Source of the DNA: Bifidobacterium aerophilum
Lineage (GTDB): Bacteria > Actinomycetota > Actinomycetes > Actinomycetales > Bifidobacteriaceae
NCBI RefSeq assembly: GCF_010667685.1
Contig: NZ_WHZW01000015.1
Span: 1 to 64,000 of the forward strand
DNA: 64,000 nt
Reading direction: 5' to 3'
The notes under the pieces were generated by a model, which saw only the letters and a program-made list of their open reading frames with translations, was not told where the DNA came from and did no database searches. Within the stretch, counting starts at the first letter, position 1; each line of letters begins with the position of its first letter. Positions 30,166 to 38,739 of the stretch are shown here, piece after piece. Made by a program: the position numbers and the translations under genes.

Positions 30166-30323
30166 TTTCCGTCAGCGAAGCCCAGTGGGCTTCGCGCGGC
30201 GACGTGCGAGCCGACAGGCGAGCCAATACTGAGACGGCCGTAGGCCGTCCGTAATTGCAGGACCGTCGCCGAGAAGGAAATCAAGGAAGCGCGCGAGCGT
30301 CTCGCCGCGTCCAAGTGATTTCC
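30109..30323 (+). repeat. Duplicated 3' end of ppa flanking a short insert
   Basis: About 60 bp at the end of ppa (30109-30170, GTCGCCGAAAAGGAAATCAA onward to AAGTGATTTCC) recur at 30265-30323 with few changes. The 94 bp between contain two hairpin motifs (GCGAAGCCCAGTGGGCTTCGC and GACGGCCGTAGGCCGTC). The second copy has no start codon. Confidence 0.85.
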
Positions 30324-30361
30324 AGCGTAAGCCATGACGGACGATAGTCCGTCACACACAC

Positions 30362-30390
30362 AAACTCCCCCGCTTTCGGGGGAGTTTTTT
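30362..30390 (+). terminator. Terminator of ppa
   Basis: AAACTCCCCCG pairs with CGGGGGAGTTT around CTTT and continues into TTT. A small GACGGAC/GTCCGTC hairpin precedes it. Confidence 0.92.
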
Positions 30391-30441
30391 ATTGCCCCGC
30401 AACCGTTCCGGCTGTTACGCTGCCCGATCACCGAATCCCGG

Positions 30442-31044
30442 TCACGCCTCGCGACGTCCGGCGAGCGCGCGGCCGAGGGTGATTTCGTCGGCGTATTCGA
30501 GGTCGGAGCCGACGGGCAGGCCGCTGGCGAGCTTGGTGACCTTGATGCCGAGCGGCCCGAGCAGACGGCTCAGGTATGTGGTGGTCGCCTCGCCTTCGAT
30601 GTTCGGGTCAAGCGCGAGGATGACCTCTTTGACCTCGTCGGTCTTGAGCCGGTCGAGCAGCTTGGGGATGTTGAGATCGGCCGGGCCGACGTTGGCCATC
30701 GGGTTGATCGCGCCGCCGAGCACATGGTAGAGGCCGCGGTATTCGCGCGTGCGCTCGATGCTCATCACGTCCTTGGCCTCCTCGACCACGCAGATCACGC
30801 TGCGGTCGCGGCGCGGGTCAACGCATACCGGGCAGGGGCTCGTCTCGCACACGTTGCCGCAGATGTCGCAGAACCGCACCTTCTCCTTGACCTCGGTGAT
30901 CGCGTCGATGAGCTGCTGCGCCTCCTCGTCGGATGCGGACAGCATGTAAAACGCGATGCGCTGCGCGCCTTTCGGCCCGATGCCGGGCAGGTGCGCGAAC
31001 GCGTCGATCAAGCGCTGGATCGCGCCGTCATATGCAAGTGCCAT
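30442..31044 (-). CDS. recR: Recombination mediator protein RecR
   Basis: The 200-residue protein of the RecFOR pathway helps load RecA on gapped DNA. It has the helix-hairpin-helix ([14 protein letters not shown]), a C4 zinc finger ([16 protein letters not shown]), a Toprim domain ([14 protein letters not shown]) and the Walker-like C-terminal helix. It begins 9 bp after dnaX, in the common dnaX-recR operon. The first codons (ATGGCACTTGC) are the same as those of dnaX. Confidence 0.97.
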   Translation of the reverse strand: MALAYDGAIQRLIDAFAHLPGIGPKGAQRIAFYMLSASDEEAQQLIDAITEVKEKVRFCDICGNVCETSPCPVCVDPRRDRSVICVVEEAKDVMSIERTREYRGLYHVLGGAINPMANVGPADLNIPKLLDRLKTDEVKEVILALDPNIEGEATTTYLSRLLGPLGIKVTKLASGLPVGSDLEYADEITLGRALAGRREA

Positions 31045-31053
31045 GGATGCGTG

Positions 31054-33885
31054 CTACTCCTCGTGCTTGGTGTTGCGGGCGATGTTGCGCGGGTTCTTCG
31101 GGTCGTCGGCCTTGAACTCCTCGACCTTCTTGACCTCGAAGAACTTCTTGAGCTCGTCGACGTCCATCGCGGTCACGCTGCCGAGCGATTCGTCGTCCAT
31201 CGAGTACTCGTCCTCGTCCGGGTCGACCTGCGGCGCGGCGGGAGCGCCGTCGGCTGCCGTCATGCCGGCGCCGAAGCCCGCCGGGACGCCGTTTGCGCCG
31301 GACGAACCGGCCGCACCCAACGGGTGACCCCACGGATCGACCTGCGCGGCCGGCTGCTGATATCCGGACGCAGCCGAACGGGCCGGAGTGGCCGAAGGCT
31401 GATGGAACGTCGGGATGGGCTGTTGCGCCGCCCACGGGTCATCGTCAGGCGGGGCGACGTCGGGCAGCGGGATCGACTGGTCCCATGGATCGGCGGATGC
31501 GGGGCGCGACGAAGGCGCCGCGTTCCCGACTCCCGCGGACGGACCGTTCGGACGGGTTGCGGGCATGGGTTGATTCCACGGATCGGAACCCGGCTGTACG
31601 GCTTGTGCCGCGACAGACTGTCCGGATGGCTGAGGCGCGACGATCGGCGCGGACGGCTGCGCCCATGGATCGACGTCGTCGCTAGGATCCGGCACGGCGA
31701 CATGCTTGTGATGCTGTTCCAGATTCCCGTTACCGGCATGATCGTCGTGGACCGGCAGCGGATGCACGGTGCCGTCCGGTTGCGCCCACGGATCGGAGTC
31801 GGGAGCCTGAACATCGACGGCCTGCGTGTCACCGGATCGGGTGGCGCCACCGGTCGGCGTCGCCCACGGATCGGCATCGTCGGCCGGCGCGACGGAACCG
31901 GCTCGATGAACCTCGTCATCGTCCGTCTTGGCGGACGCCTCGGACGAACCGGCATCGCCGCTTTCGCGTTCGCCGGACTCGACGGAAGTCGCCGAGGACG
32001 CGGATTCGGCCGCGGTTTTCGCAACGGCCGCACGCAGGCTCTCCTGCAGGAGCTGCGCCTTGACCTTCTGCTGCTGGTCCTGCGGCAGCTTGCTGAACGG
32101 GGGCGCGACGCTGCCGTCGGCCATTTTGTTGGTCGGCGCGATGGTCACGTTTTCGCCGAACAGCCTGTGGACCTCGCTGCGCACGATGGCGACCACGTTC
32201 GTGGTGCCGTCCACGGCCTCGTCGGCCACGGCGAGCGCAAAGGCGTATTTGCTCAGGGACTTGTCGAACTTGAGCCACAGGCGCTGATGGCCGGCATGGG
32301 CTTGATCTGCGGAGAGCAGGATCTTCGGCACCTTGGTGCGGTTCACGTAGCGTTGCACGTCGGCGGGAAGGGCCGCGACCAGGGCGTCCCACTTCTGGTC
32401 CGGGGTACGGGTGTCATCGGGAGCAGGGGCTTGCGGCGCCGGATTGGCTTGCGGAGTGGTCGCTTCCTGGACCCCCTCAGTCGCGCTGCGCGCGCCAGCC
32501 CCCCCTGTCAGGGGGCGCAGCGGTTCGGCATGACTCGGCGATTCCACGGTCGGACCTCCGGTCGCAGGCTGACCGGGGGCGCGGCCACCCGACGACGCTT
32601 GGGAATCGGCTTGGGCGCTCTGGTTGCGGGCCGAACCCGCGAAACCTGAGGACTGCTGGTTGCGCTTGGCGCCGGCGAAACCGGTGGACGCGCCCCCGGC
32701 CGCGTTGCGCGAACCGGAATCCCCGGCCGAGGGGACCGAGGATCCGCCGGTCTCGCCCGTCGGAATCGTCGCAAATCCGGATTCCGCACCGGCGAGTAGT
32801 CGCGCGGCGAGCAGTTCCAGTCGCATGCGCGGCGAAATCGCGCCGGTCATCGAACCCAGCGTCGTGTTGATCGTGTCGGCCATCGCGGTCAGCGCGCCCA
32901 GTCCGAGCGCCGACGCCTGCCGCTGCAAATCGGCCATGTTCTCGCCTTCGGCGGTGTCCGACATCACCGTTTCCGCACGTTCGCCGGCCAACAGCAGCAC
33001 CAGCAGGTCACGCACGCGGGCGAGCAGATCCTCCACGAACCGCCGCGGGTCGAATCCGCCGACCACGACCTTCTGGATCACGCCGTACAGAGCCTCGCCG
33101 TCGCGGTCGATCACCGCGTCGACGGCCTCGCCGATCAACGCCTCCGGGGTGAAGCCGAGCAGCGCCACCACGGAATCGTGCGAGATCACGCCGTCCACGG
33201 AGCCGACCATCAACTGGTCCAATACCGAAAGCGTGTCACGCACCGAGCCGCCGCCCGCACGCATCGCAAGCTTCAAGACGCCGGCTTCCGGCTTGATATG
33301 TTCCTTCTCGCAGATCGTCTCCAGGTACGGCCCCATGATCTCCTGCGGGACCAGGCGGAACGGGTAGTGGTGGGTGCGCGAGCGGATCGTGCCGATCACC
33401 TTGTCCGGCTCGGTCGTCGCGAAGATGAACATGACGTGTTCCGGCGGCTCCTCCACGATCTTGAGCAGCGCGTTGAAGCCCTGCTGCGTGACCATGTGCG
33501 CCTCGTCGAGGATGAAGATCTTGTACCGGTCGCGGGCGGGCGCGAATCCGGCGCGTTCGCGCAGTTCGCGGGCGTCGTCCACGCCGTTGTGGCTGGCCGC
33601 GTCGATCTCGACCACGTCGATCGAACCGGGACCGCCGGTGGCGAGGTCGCGGCACGAGTCGCATTCGCCGCACGGGTGCGAGGTCGGGCCCTTCGCGCAG
33701 TTGATGCACCGGGCGAGGATGCGCGCGGAGCTGGTCTTGCCGCAGCCGCGCGGGCCGGAGAACAGGTAGGCATGGGTGAGCTTGCCCGCGTCGAGCGCGC
33801 GCATCAGCGGGATCGTGACCTGATCCTGTCCGATGACCCCGTCGAAGGTGTCCGGTCGATAACGTCGATACAGTGCAAGTGCCAT
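31054..33885 (-). CDS. dnaX: DNA polymerase III subunit gamma/tau with long repetitive tail
   Basis: The clamp-loader ATPase is 943 residues, well above the usual 550-700. The first 360 residues are standard: Walker A FSGPRGCGKTSSAR, a C4 zinc finger (CINCAKGPTSHPCGECDSC), Walker B FILDEAHM and the sensor region TIRSRTHHYPFRLV. A low-complexity stretch follows (about 380-510). Part of this (about 455-473) is encoded by a dispersed family A repeat. A folded domain comes next (about 515-630), then a disordered tail with at least seven DPW-x-Q/H-P type units, and finally a charged end (VDELKKFFEVKKVEEFKADD). The start at 33885 (MALALYRRYRPD) is the family norm. It is cotranscribed with recR. Confidence 0.96.
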   Translation of the reverse strand: MALALYRRYRPDTFDGVIGQDQVTIPLMRALDAGKLTHAYLFSGPRGCGKTSSARILARCINCAKGPTSHPCGECDSCRDLATGGPGSIDVVEIDAASHNGVDDARELRERAGFAPARDRYKIFILDEAHMVTQQGFNALLKIVEEPPEHVMFIFATTEPDKVIGTIRSRTHHYPFRLVPQEIMGPYLETICEKEHIKPEAGVLKLAMRAGGGSVRDTLSVLDQLMVGSVDGVISHDSVVALLGFTPEALIGEAVDAVIDRDGEALYGVIQKVVVGGFDPRRFVEDLLARVRDLLVLLLAGERAETVMSDTAEGENMADLQRQASALGLGALTAMADTINTTLGSMTGAISPRMRLELLAARLLAGAESGFATIPTGETGGSSVPSAGDSGSRNAAGGASTGFAGAKRNQQSSGFAGSARNQSAQADSQASSGGRAPGQPATGGPTVESPSHAEPLRPLTGGAGARSATEGVQEATTPQANPAPQAPAPDDTRTPDQKWDALVAALPADVQRYVNRTKVPKILLSADQAHAGHQRLWLKFDKSLSKYAFALAVADEAVDGTTNVVAIVRSEVHRLFGENVTIAPTNKMADGSVAPPFSKLPQDQQQKVKAQLLQESLRAAVAKTAAESASSATSVESGERESGDAGSSEASAKTDDDEVHRAGSVAPADDADPWATPTGGATRSGDTQAVDVQAPDSDPWAQPDGTVHPLPVHDDHAGNGNLEQHHKHVAVPDPSDDVDPWAQPSAPIVAPQPSGQSVAAQAVQPGSDPWNQPMPATRPNGPSAGVGNAAPSSRPASADPWDQSIPLPDVAPPDDDPWAAQQPIPTFHQPSATPARSAASGYQQPAAQVDPWGHPLGAAGSSGANGVPAGFGAGMTAADGAPAAPQVDPDEDEYSMDDESLGSVTAMDVDELKKFFEVKKVEEFKADDPKNPRNIARNTKHEE
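32468..32522. repeat. Family A repeat within the dnaX coding sequence
   Basis: GGACCCCCTCAGTCGCGCTG followed by GCGCCAGCCCCCCCTGTCAG and GGGGCGCA matches the intergenic family A element (compare 38650-38697). Reading frame is kept, giving a Pro/Leu/Thr/Gly/Ala-rich peptide. Confidence 0.8.
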
Positions 33886-33940
33886 GCCCACCAACCTACC
33901 GCAAGCCGGGTATCCGACCCGCGCGGCCCGATCTCAGGCA

Positions 33941-34174
33941 GCCGTAACCGAGTCCACGTTCCATCATCGTGACTCAGTAACGGTCTTATTGTCCGACGAT
34001 AACGACCGTAATCGAACCGTGGACCAGTCACATGGACTCAGTAACGGCCTGATTCCGTCCGGAAACGACCATATCCGACTCCCACTCCGTTACGTGGACT
34101 CAGTTACGGTCATCCACTCGACGATAACGACCGTACCTGAGTCACGAAGATGAGATACGAACTCAATTACGGCC
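33941..34174. repeat. Family C repeat cluster upstream of dnaX
   Basis: Units related to GACTCAGTTACGGTC or its complement occur at 33941-33956, 33971-33985, 34001-34013, 34035-34049, 34097-34111, 34129-34143 and 34160-34174. The pair 34097-34111 and 34129-34143 forms a 15-bp stem with one mismatch. No gene is present between dnaX (33885) and the ATPase gene (34193). Confidence 0.85.
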
Positions 34175-34192
34175 GCCCGTCACCGCACCGGC

Positions 34193-35041
34193 CTACTCCT
34201 GATCGTCCTGCACGTAGATGGCCTGCGTGATCCGCTCGCGCAGCTCCGTGAACTCGGGCATCGCGCGCACCTTGTCCATGTTGTCAGGGTCGTCCGGATC
34301 GCGCGGCAGGGTGATCGGGATGTCCATCTTCACGGTGCCCGGGTGCGCGCTCATCACGATCACGCGGGTGGCGAGGAAGATCGCCTCGTCCACGCTGTGC
34401 GTGATGAAGAACACGGTGCTGTGCTTTTCGCGCCAGATGCGCAGCAGCTCGTTCTGCAGCTTCTCGCGGGTGAGCGCGTCCAGCGCGCCGTACGGCTCGT
34501 CCATCAGGATCAGATCCGGTTCGGTGGCGAGCACGCGCGCGATCTGCGCACGCTGCTGCATGCCGCCGGACAGTTCGTACGGCCGCCGGTCCGCCGCCGA
34601 CGTCAGCCCCACCAGGTCGAGGAAATGATCGGCCTTCTCCTTGCGCTTGCCCGCCGGCACGCCCTGCATCTTCATGCCGAACTCGACGTTCTTGCGCACG
34701 GTGAGCCACGGGTACAGCGGCGGCTTCTGGAACACGACGCCGCGCTTCGGGCTCGGCCCGTTGATCGCCACACCGCCCGACACGAGTTCGCCGTCGGTCG
34801 GCTTCTCGAATCCGGCGAGCATGTTGAGCAGCGTCGTCTTGCCGCAGCCGGACCGGCCGACCACGCAGATGAAGTCGTGCTTGTTGATCGTCAGGTTGAT
34901 GTCGTGCAGCGCGGTGACCTCGTCGCCCTGCTGGGTCACGAACCGCTTGTTGACGCCGCGGATGTCGACCGCGACGCCTTGGTCGTCCATCGACTTCTTC
35001 TCGGTCAGCTCGCCCCAGGTGAGTCCGTTGTTGTCAGCCAT
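34193..35041 (-). CDS. TauB/SsuB-type ABC transporter ATPase
   Basis: The 282-residue protein is the nucleotide-binding subunit of a nitrate/sulfonate/taurine-type importer. It has Walker A VVGRSGCGKTTLLNML, Q-loop VVFQKPPLYPWLTV, signature LSGGMQQRAQIAR, Walker B LILMDEPYGALD and switch His THSVDEA. It powers the adjacent permease and binding protein encoded just upstream. An N-terminal extension of about 25 residues (MADNNGLTWGELTEKKSMDD) is unusual. The start at 35041 follows AAAGGACC. It is the last gene of the importer group. Confidence 0.92.
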   Translation of the reverse strand: MADNNGLTWGELTEKKSMDDQGVAVDIRGVNKRFVTQQGDEVTALHDINLTINKHDFICVVGRSGCGKTTLLNMLAGFEKPTDGELVSGGVAINGPSPKRGVVFQKPPLYPWLTVRKNVEFGMKMQGVPAGKRKEKADHFLDLVGLTSAADRRPYELSGGMQQRAQIARVLATEPDLILMDEPYGALDALTREKLQNELLRIWREKHSTVFFITHSVDEAIFLATRVIVMSAHPGTVKMDIPITLPRDPDDPDNMDKVRAMPEFTELRERITQAIYVQDDQE

Positions 35042-35092
35042 GATCAGGTCCTTTCGTGTGAAAGTCGTATTGCGCCGGTGTACCGCAGTCCG

Positions 35093-36205
35093 TTATTCCT
35101 TCGCCACCGCGTCGATCGCGTCGGTGTACAGCACGCTCGAGTAGTCGCCGCTCACGGTGTCGAGGCTGCCCTGCGTCTTGAGGAATTCGGCGGTGGCCTT
35201 GAAGATGCCGGGCAGCTGGCCGTGGAAGATGTCGCTCTGGTCCTTGGCCTGCGGGTACGTGTAGCCGGCGAACTGCTGCTTGACGTCGTCAACCGAGTTG
35301 CCGAGGATCGTGGAGATCGATTCGGCGGAGGATGCCTCGTCGCTGGAGATCAGTCCGGTCGCGTAATTCTCGACCGCGGTCCACGTTTCCATCACGTCCG
35401 GGTTGGCCTTGATGAACGCGTCGGTCGCGAGTTCCATGTCGTAGGTCGCGGATCCGGTTTTCGCGGTCGCCGCGCTTGACGTGACGATCGTTCCGCCGTC
35501 GGCCTTGAGCGTGCTCAGGACCGGATCCCACACCCACGCCGCGTCGATCTCGCCGCGCGTCCACGCGGCCGACATCTTGTCCGGGTCGAGGTTGATCAGG
35601 TGCACGCTTGTCTCGTTCATGCCGGCGTTGTGCAGCGCGGACAGCAGCGAGAAGTGCGAGGTCGAGCCGAACGGCACGGCGATGTTCTTGCCGGCGAGGT
35701 CCTTGATGGACTGGTAGTCGCCGCCGCGCGCGACGAGCGATTCCGCGTCGCCGATGATGTCGTGGATCCAGACGACCTTGACCGGCAGGTTGAGCGGGGC
35801 GGATGCGGCGCGCACGGCCGGCGACGATCCGGCCAGGCCGATGTCGAGCGAATTCGAGCCGAACGCCTGGATGACGTCGCCGCCGGAGTTGAACTGACTC
35901 CACTGGATCGTCGCGTTCGGCAGGCAGGCTTCGAGCAGTCCCTTGTCCTTGACGATCAGGTCGGCGTTCGGGATGGCCTGCCATGCGATGCGCACGGTGC
36001 CGGTGAACTTCTCGTTCTTGGCCGATTCGACCGGACATGCGGTGACGGTCGCGCCGGACGTGTTGCCGACGAGTTCGTCGGCGGTCGGCATTTTCGCGCA
36101 GGCTGTGACGCCGGTCAGCGTCGCGCCGGCGAGCAGCGCGGCCGCGGCTCGGCGGATGACGGTACGTCGTGTGGCGGCGGAGGTACGTACGTTCTCGTTC
36201 ATCAT
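35093..36205 (-). CDS. TauA/SsuA-type substrate-binding lipoprotein
   Basis: The 370-residue receptor has an N-terminal RR-containing signal (RRTVIRRAAAALLAGATLTG) with lipobox VTAC; the twin Arg could allow Tat export. The mature part follows the NMT1/TauA fold: VRIAWQAIPNADLIVKDKGL, the ligand-loop GSNSLDIGLAGSSPAVRA, DLAGKNIAVPFGSTSHF and AAWVWDPVLSTL. Binding proteins of this family deliver taurine, alkanesulfonates, nitrate or thiamine precursors. Genetic context here favours an aminosulfonate. A Shine-Dalgarno (GAGAGGAACC) precedes two consecutive ATGs. It sits between the permease and ATPase genes. Confidence 0.9.
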   Translation of the reverse strand: MMNENVRTSAATRRTVIRRAAAALLAGATLTGVTACAKMPTADELVGNTSGATVTACPVESAKNEKFTGTVRIAWQAIPNADLIVKDKGLLEACLPNATIQWSQFNSGGDVIQAFGSNSLDIGLAGSSPAVRAASAPLNLPVKVVWIHDIIGDAESLVARGGDYQSIKDLAGKNIAVPFGSTSHFSLLSALHNAGMNETSVHLINLDPDKMSAAWTRGEIDAAWVWDPVLSTLKADGGTIVTSSAATAKTGSATYDMELATDAFIKANPDVMETWTAVENYATGLISSDEASSAESISTILGNSVDDVKQQFAGYTYPQAKDQSDIFHGQLPGIFKATAEFLKTQGSLDTVSGDYSSVLYTDAIDAVAKE

Positions 36206-36263
36206 GGTTCCTCTCTACGTTCGCTCGGGTTGCGTTCGCCTAGGTTACGTTCACTCAGACCGA

Positions 36264-36308
36264 CCGGATACGCGGCAGCCGGATACGCGGCAGCCGGATA
36301 CGCGGCAG
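36264..36308. repeat. Three 15-bp tandem repeats
   Basis: CCGGATACGCGGCAG is repeated three times exactly, immediately before the stop codon of the permease gene on the other strand, in the spacer before the binding-protein gene. Confidence 0.9.
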
Positions 36309-36312
36309 CCGG

Positions 36313-37254
36313 TTATTCCTTGCCGACCCACGGCGTCACCAGATGCGTGATGCCGAGGATGAGCCAGTCGAGCAGCAGCGCGGCGATGCCGATCACGAAA
36401 ATGCAGGCGATGGTCAGCGGCGTGTTCAGTTCGGTGCCGGACAGGTACGCGAGCGCGCCGATGCCAGGGATGCCGTTGTTGAGTTCGGCCGCGACGACGG
36501 TGGTCCAAGCGAAGCCGACCGCGAGGCGGATGCCGTTCATGATGGACGGCAGCGCGCTCGGGAACACGACGAACAGGAACGCCTTGGGCCGCGATGCGCC
36601 GAGCGAGAGCGCCGAGTTGACGCGGTCGCGGTTCACGCCGTTGATGCCGTCCACCGTGGCGAGCACGATCGGCGGGAACGCGGCGAGGAACAGCAGCCAG
36701 ATCTTCGTGGTGTCGCCGATGCCGAACCAGACGATGAGCAGGCCGATGTAGCCGAGCGGCGGCAGGGCGCGGATGAAGTTGATGTACGGCAGGACGATGC
36801 GGTTGAGCCAGCCGATTTCAGCGAGGATGAAGCCGACGAGCACGCCGACGGCGATGCCGAGCAGCATGCCGATGCCGATGCGTTCGAGGCTGACGACCAG
36901 ATGCTGCCACAGGAAGTACTGCTGTTCGCCGCACACGATGCGTGACGAGCCTTCCGAGGCCGGGCGGCAGCTGTTCGCTTCGACGAACGCGTCCCACACG
37001 GCCTTGGGGCCGGGCAGGTACAGCGAGTTGATGAGGTTCGCGGAGGTCGCACCCCACCAGACCGCGATCAGCAGCACGAGCGAGATGACCGGCTGGATTT
37101 TCTTCGACTGCATCCAGGCCGGCATCGGCTTGCGCTTGGCGGTTTTCTCGCTTTCCACGATCGCGGTGCCGGCGATCGCGGTGCCTGCCACGACCGGCGT
37201 ATCCGGCGTCGTGGCCGTGCCGTCCGACGCGGTCGACGTTGTCTTTTCGCTCAT
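36313..37254 (-). CDS. TauC/SsuC-type ABC transporter permease
   Basis: The 313-residue membrane protein has a long Thr/Ala-rich N-terminus (about 45 residues), then about six hydrophobic helices. The ATPase-contact EAA loop reads ALSLGASRPKAFLFVVFPSALPSI. An external loop near residues 95-115 contains two Cys (NSCRPASEGSSRIVCGEQ) that may form a disulfide. It forms the pore with the ATPase and receives substrate from the lipoprotein encoded next. The Shine-Dalgarno (GTAGAGAGGAAC) is nearly the same as that of the binding-protein gene. It lies 115 bp after the dehydrogenase gene on the same strand. Confidence 0.92.
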   Translation of the reverse strand: MSEKTTSTASDGTATTPDTPVVAGTAIAGTAIVESEKTAKRKPMPAWMQSKKIQPVISLVLLIAVWWGATSANLINSLYLPGPKAVWDAFVEANSCRPASEGSSRIVCGEQQYFLWQHLVVSLERIGIGMLLGIAVGVLVGFILAEIGWLNRIVLPYINFIRALPPLGYIGLLIVWFGIGDTTKIWLLFLAAFPPIVLATVDGINGVNRDRVNSALSLGASRPKAFLFVVFPSALPSIMNGIRLAVGFAWTTVVAAELNNGIPGIGALAYLSGTELNTPLTIACIFVIGIAALLLDWLILGITHLVTPWVGKE

Positions 37255-37369
37255 GATCGTTCCTCTCTACATTCGCGTTGCCTTAGGTTTACGGCCGGCA
37301 ACCGCCCGTTCGATTACGCAACGCGACCCGAATCGCTAACATCCCGTTTCCGTTGCGTTACGTAGTCGC

Positions 37370-38500
37370 TCAGTCCGTCGCCGCGAGGTGTTCGTACATG
37401 TCGCGCAGCATGTCGTCGGTGATCTCGACCGGGTTGTTGTACAGGTTCGGGTGCCGGCTGATGCGTACCAGATCGTCGATCTGCGATTCGGTCAGCTGCA
37501 GGTCCTTGAGTCCGGTACGCAGTCCGGTCTTGACTTTCAGATCGTGGATCGCGTCGGCCATCGCGTCGACGTCGTCGAATCCGATCGCCCGCGCGAACTC
37601 CTGCACGCGGCCGTGCTGCGCGTCCGCGTTGATTCTTGCGAACCAGTCGAGCGTCAGTCCGCAGGCCTCGCCGTGCGGGATCCCGTGGATGTTGGTCAGC
37701 GGGAACGAGCAGGCGTGCGACGACGTGGTCTTCGGCAGCGTGAACGCGAGTCCGGCGATCACCGACGCCTCGCACATCTTCTGCCGCGCTTCGGCGTTGT
37801 CCGGCTCGGCCACGGCGATCGGCAGGTATTTGAAGACGAGCGGCGCGGCGTGGATCGCGCACGCGTCGCAGATCGGCTGGTGGCCCTTGCTCCAGTAGCC
37901 TTCGATCGCCTGGCTGAGCACGTCCATGCCGCAGGACGCGGTGACGTGCGGCGGGACGGAGTACGTCAGTTCGGGGTCGATGATCGCGACGGACGGGAAG
38001 AATCCGTCGGAGACGATCGGCGCCTTCTTGCCGAGCGCACGGTTGGTGAGCACGGAAACGCAGGTGACCTCGCTGCCGGTGCCGGCGGTGGTCGGCACGG
38101 CGATCAGCGGCAGATGGTCGAGCGGCATCGGCTTGCCGGTGCCGTGATAGTCGGCGATCGAATCGTTCGTCAACGCGATGCTGGCCGCGGCTTTCGCGAG
38201 ATCCATCGCACTGCCGCCGCCCATCGCGACGACGAACCTGAGGTGCTTCTCGCGGATGATCGCGGCGGCCGCGTCGACCTCGGTCACGTCCGGGTTCGGC
38301 GAGAATGCGGAGAAGACCTCGGCAAGCGCGCCGTCGGATTCCTTGACGAGCCGGGCGGCCGTGCCGTCGTGCACGAAATGGTCGGATGTGACGAGCAGGC
38401 CGCCTTCGGTCAGGCCCAGGTCCGCTGCGACGTCCTTGATCTCGCGCACGCGGCCGTTGCCGAAGCGGATCGCGACCGGCTGCTCATAATCCCACAGCAT
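37370..38500 (-). CDS. Iron-containing alcohol dehydrogenase, candidate sulfoacetaldehyde reductase
   Basis: The 376-residue protein is a group III metal-dependent alcohol dehydrogenase. It shows the NAD(P)-binding GGGSAMDLAKA, the PTTAGTGSEVT motif, and metal ligands in CGMDVLSQAIEGYWS and SHACSFPLTNIHGIPHGEACG (Asp and His residues). Enzymes of this family reduce aldehydes to alcohols. An iron-dependent sulfoacetaldehyde reductase (TauF) has been described in Bifidobacterium kashiwanohense, where it follows taurine transamination. The adjacent TauABC-like genes and class III aminotransferase make that role likely here, giving isethionate. Substrate is inferred. The start at 38500 (MLWDYEQP) has AAAGGAAA upstream. 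Confidence 0.88.
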   Translation of the reverse strand: MLWDYEQPVAIRFGNGRVREIKDVAADLGLTEGGLLVTSDHFVHDGTAARLVKESDGALAEVFSAFSPNPDVTEVDAAAAIIREKHLRFVVAMGGGSAMDLAKAAASIALTNDSIADYHGTGKPMPLDHLPLIAVPTTAGTGSEVTCVSVLTNRALGKKAPIVSDGFFPSVAIIDPELTYSVPPHVTASCGMDVLSQAIEGYWSKGHQPICDACAIHAAPLVFKYLPIAVAEPDNAEARQKMCEASVIAGLAFTLPKTTSSHACSFPLTNIHGIPHGEACGLTLDWFARINADAQHGRVQEFARAIGFDDVDAMADAIHDLKVKTGLRTGLKDLQLTESQIDDLVRISRHPNLYNNPVEITDDMLRDMYEHLAATD

Positions 38501-38526
38501 GATGTGTTTCCTTTCTTCCATCCTCT

Positions 38527-38697
38527 GCTCCCCCTATCAAGGGAGCGATCCCGTATCCGCTACGTCCGCCGCATGTACCACGGCTGCGCCCCCTATCAGG
38601 GGGAGCTGTCAGCCTTGGCTGACTGAGGGGGTTCGAACGTGACGGCATTGACCCCCTCAGTCTGCTTCACAGCCAGCTCCCCCTGGCAGGAGGCGCA
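38527..38697. repeat. Family A repeat between aminotransferase and dehydrogenase genes
   Basis: A full palindromic element occupies about 38585-38697 (CCCCCTATCAGGGGGAGCTG ... GACCCCCTCAGTCTGC ... AGCTCCCCCTGGCAGG), with a solo half (GCTCCCCCTATCAAGGGAGC) at 38527-38546. It splits what would otherwise be a continuous operon. Confidence 0.8.
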
Positions 38698-38739
38698 AGT
38701 GACTATGGCAGAACGGCCGAGAGCCTAGGCCGTCATCGT

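Noticed and set aside
30265..30323. A second small gene after ppa
   Set aside because: It is a truncated copy of the ppa 3' end without start codon or ribosome-binding site.
33941..34174. CRISPR array in the family C cluster
   Set aside because: Units alternate in orientation and are only 15 bp long with conserved spacers.
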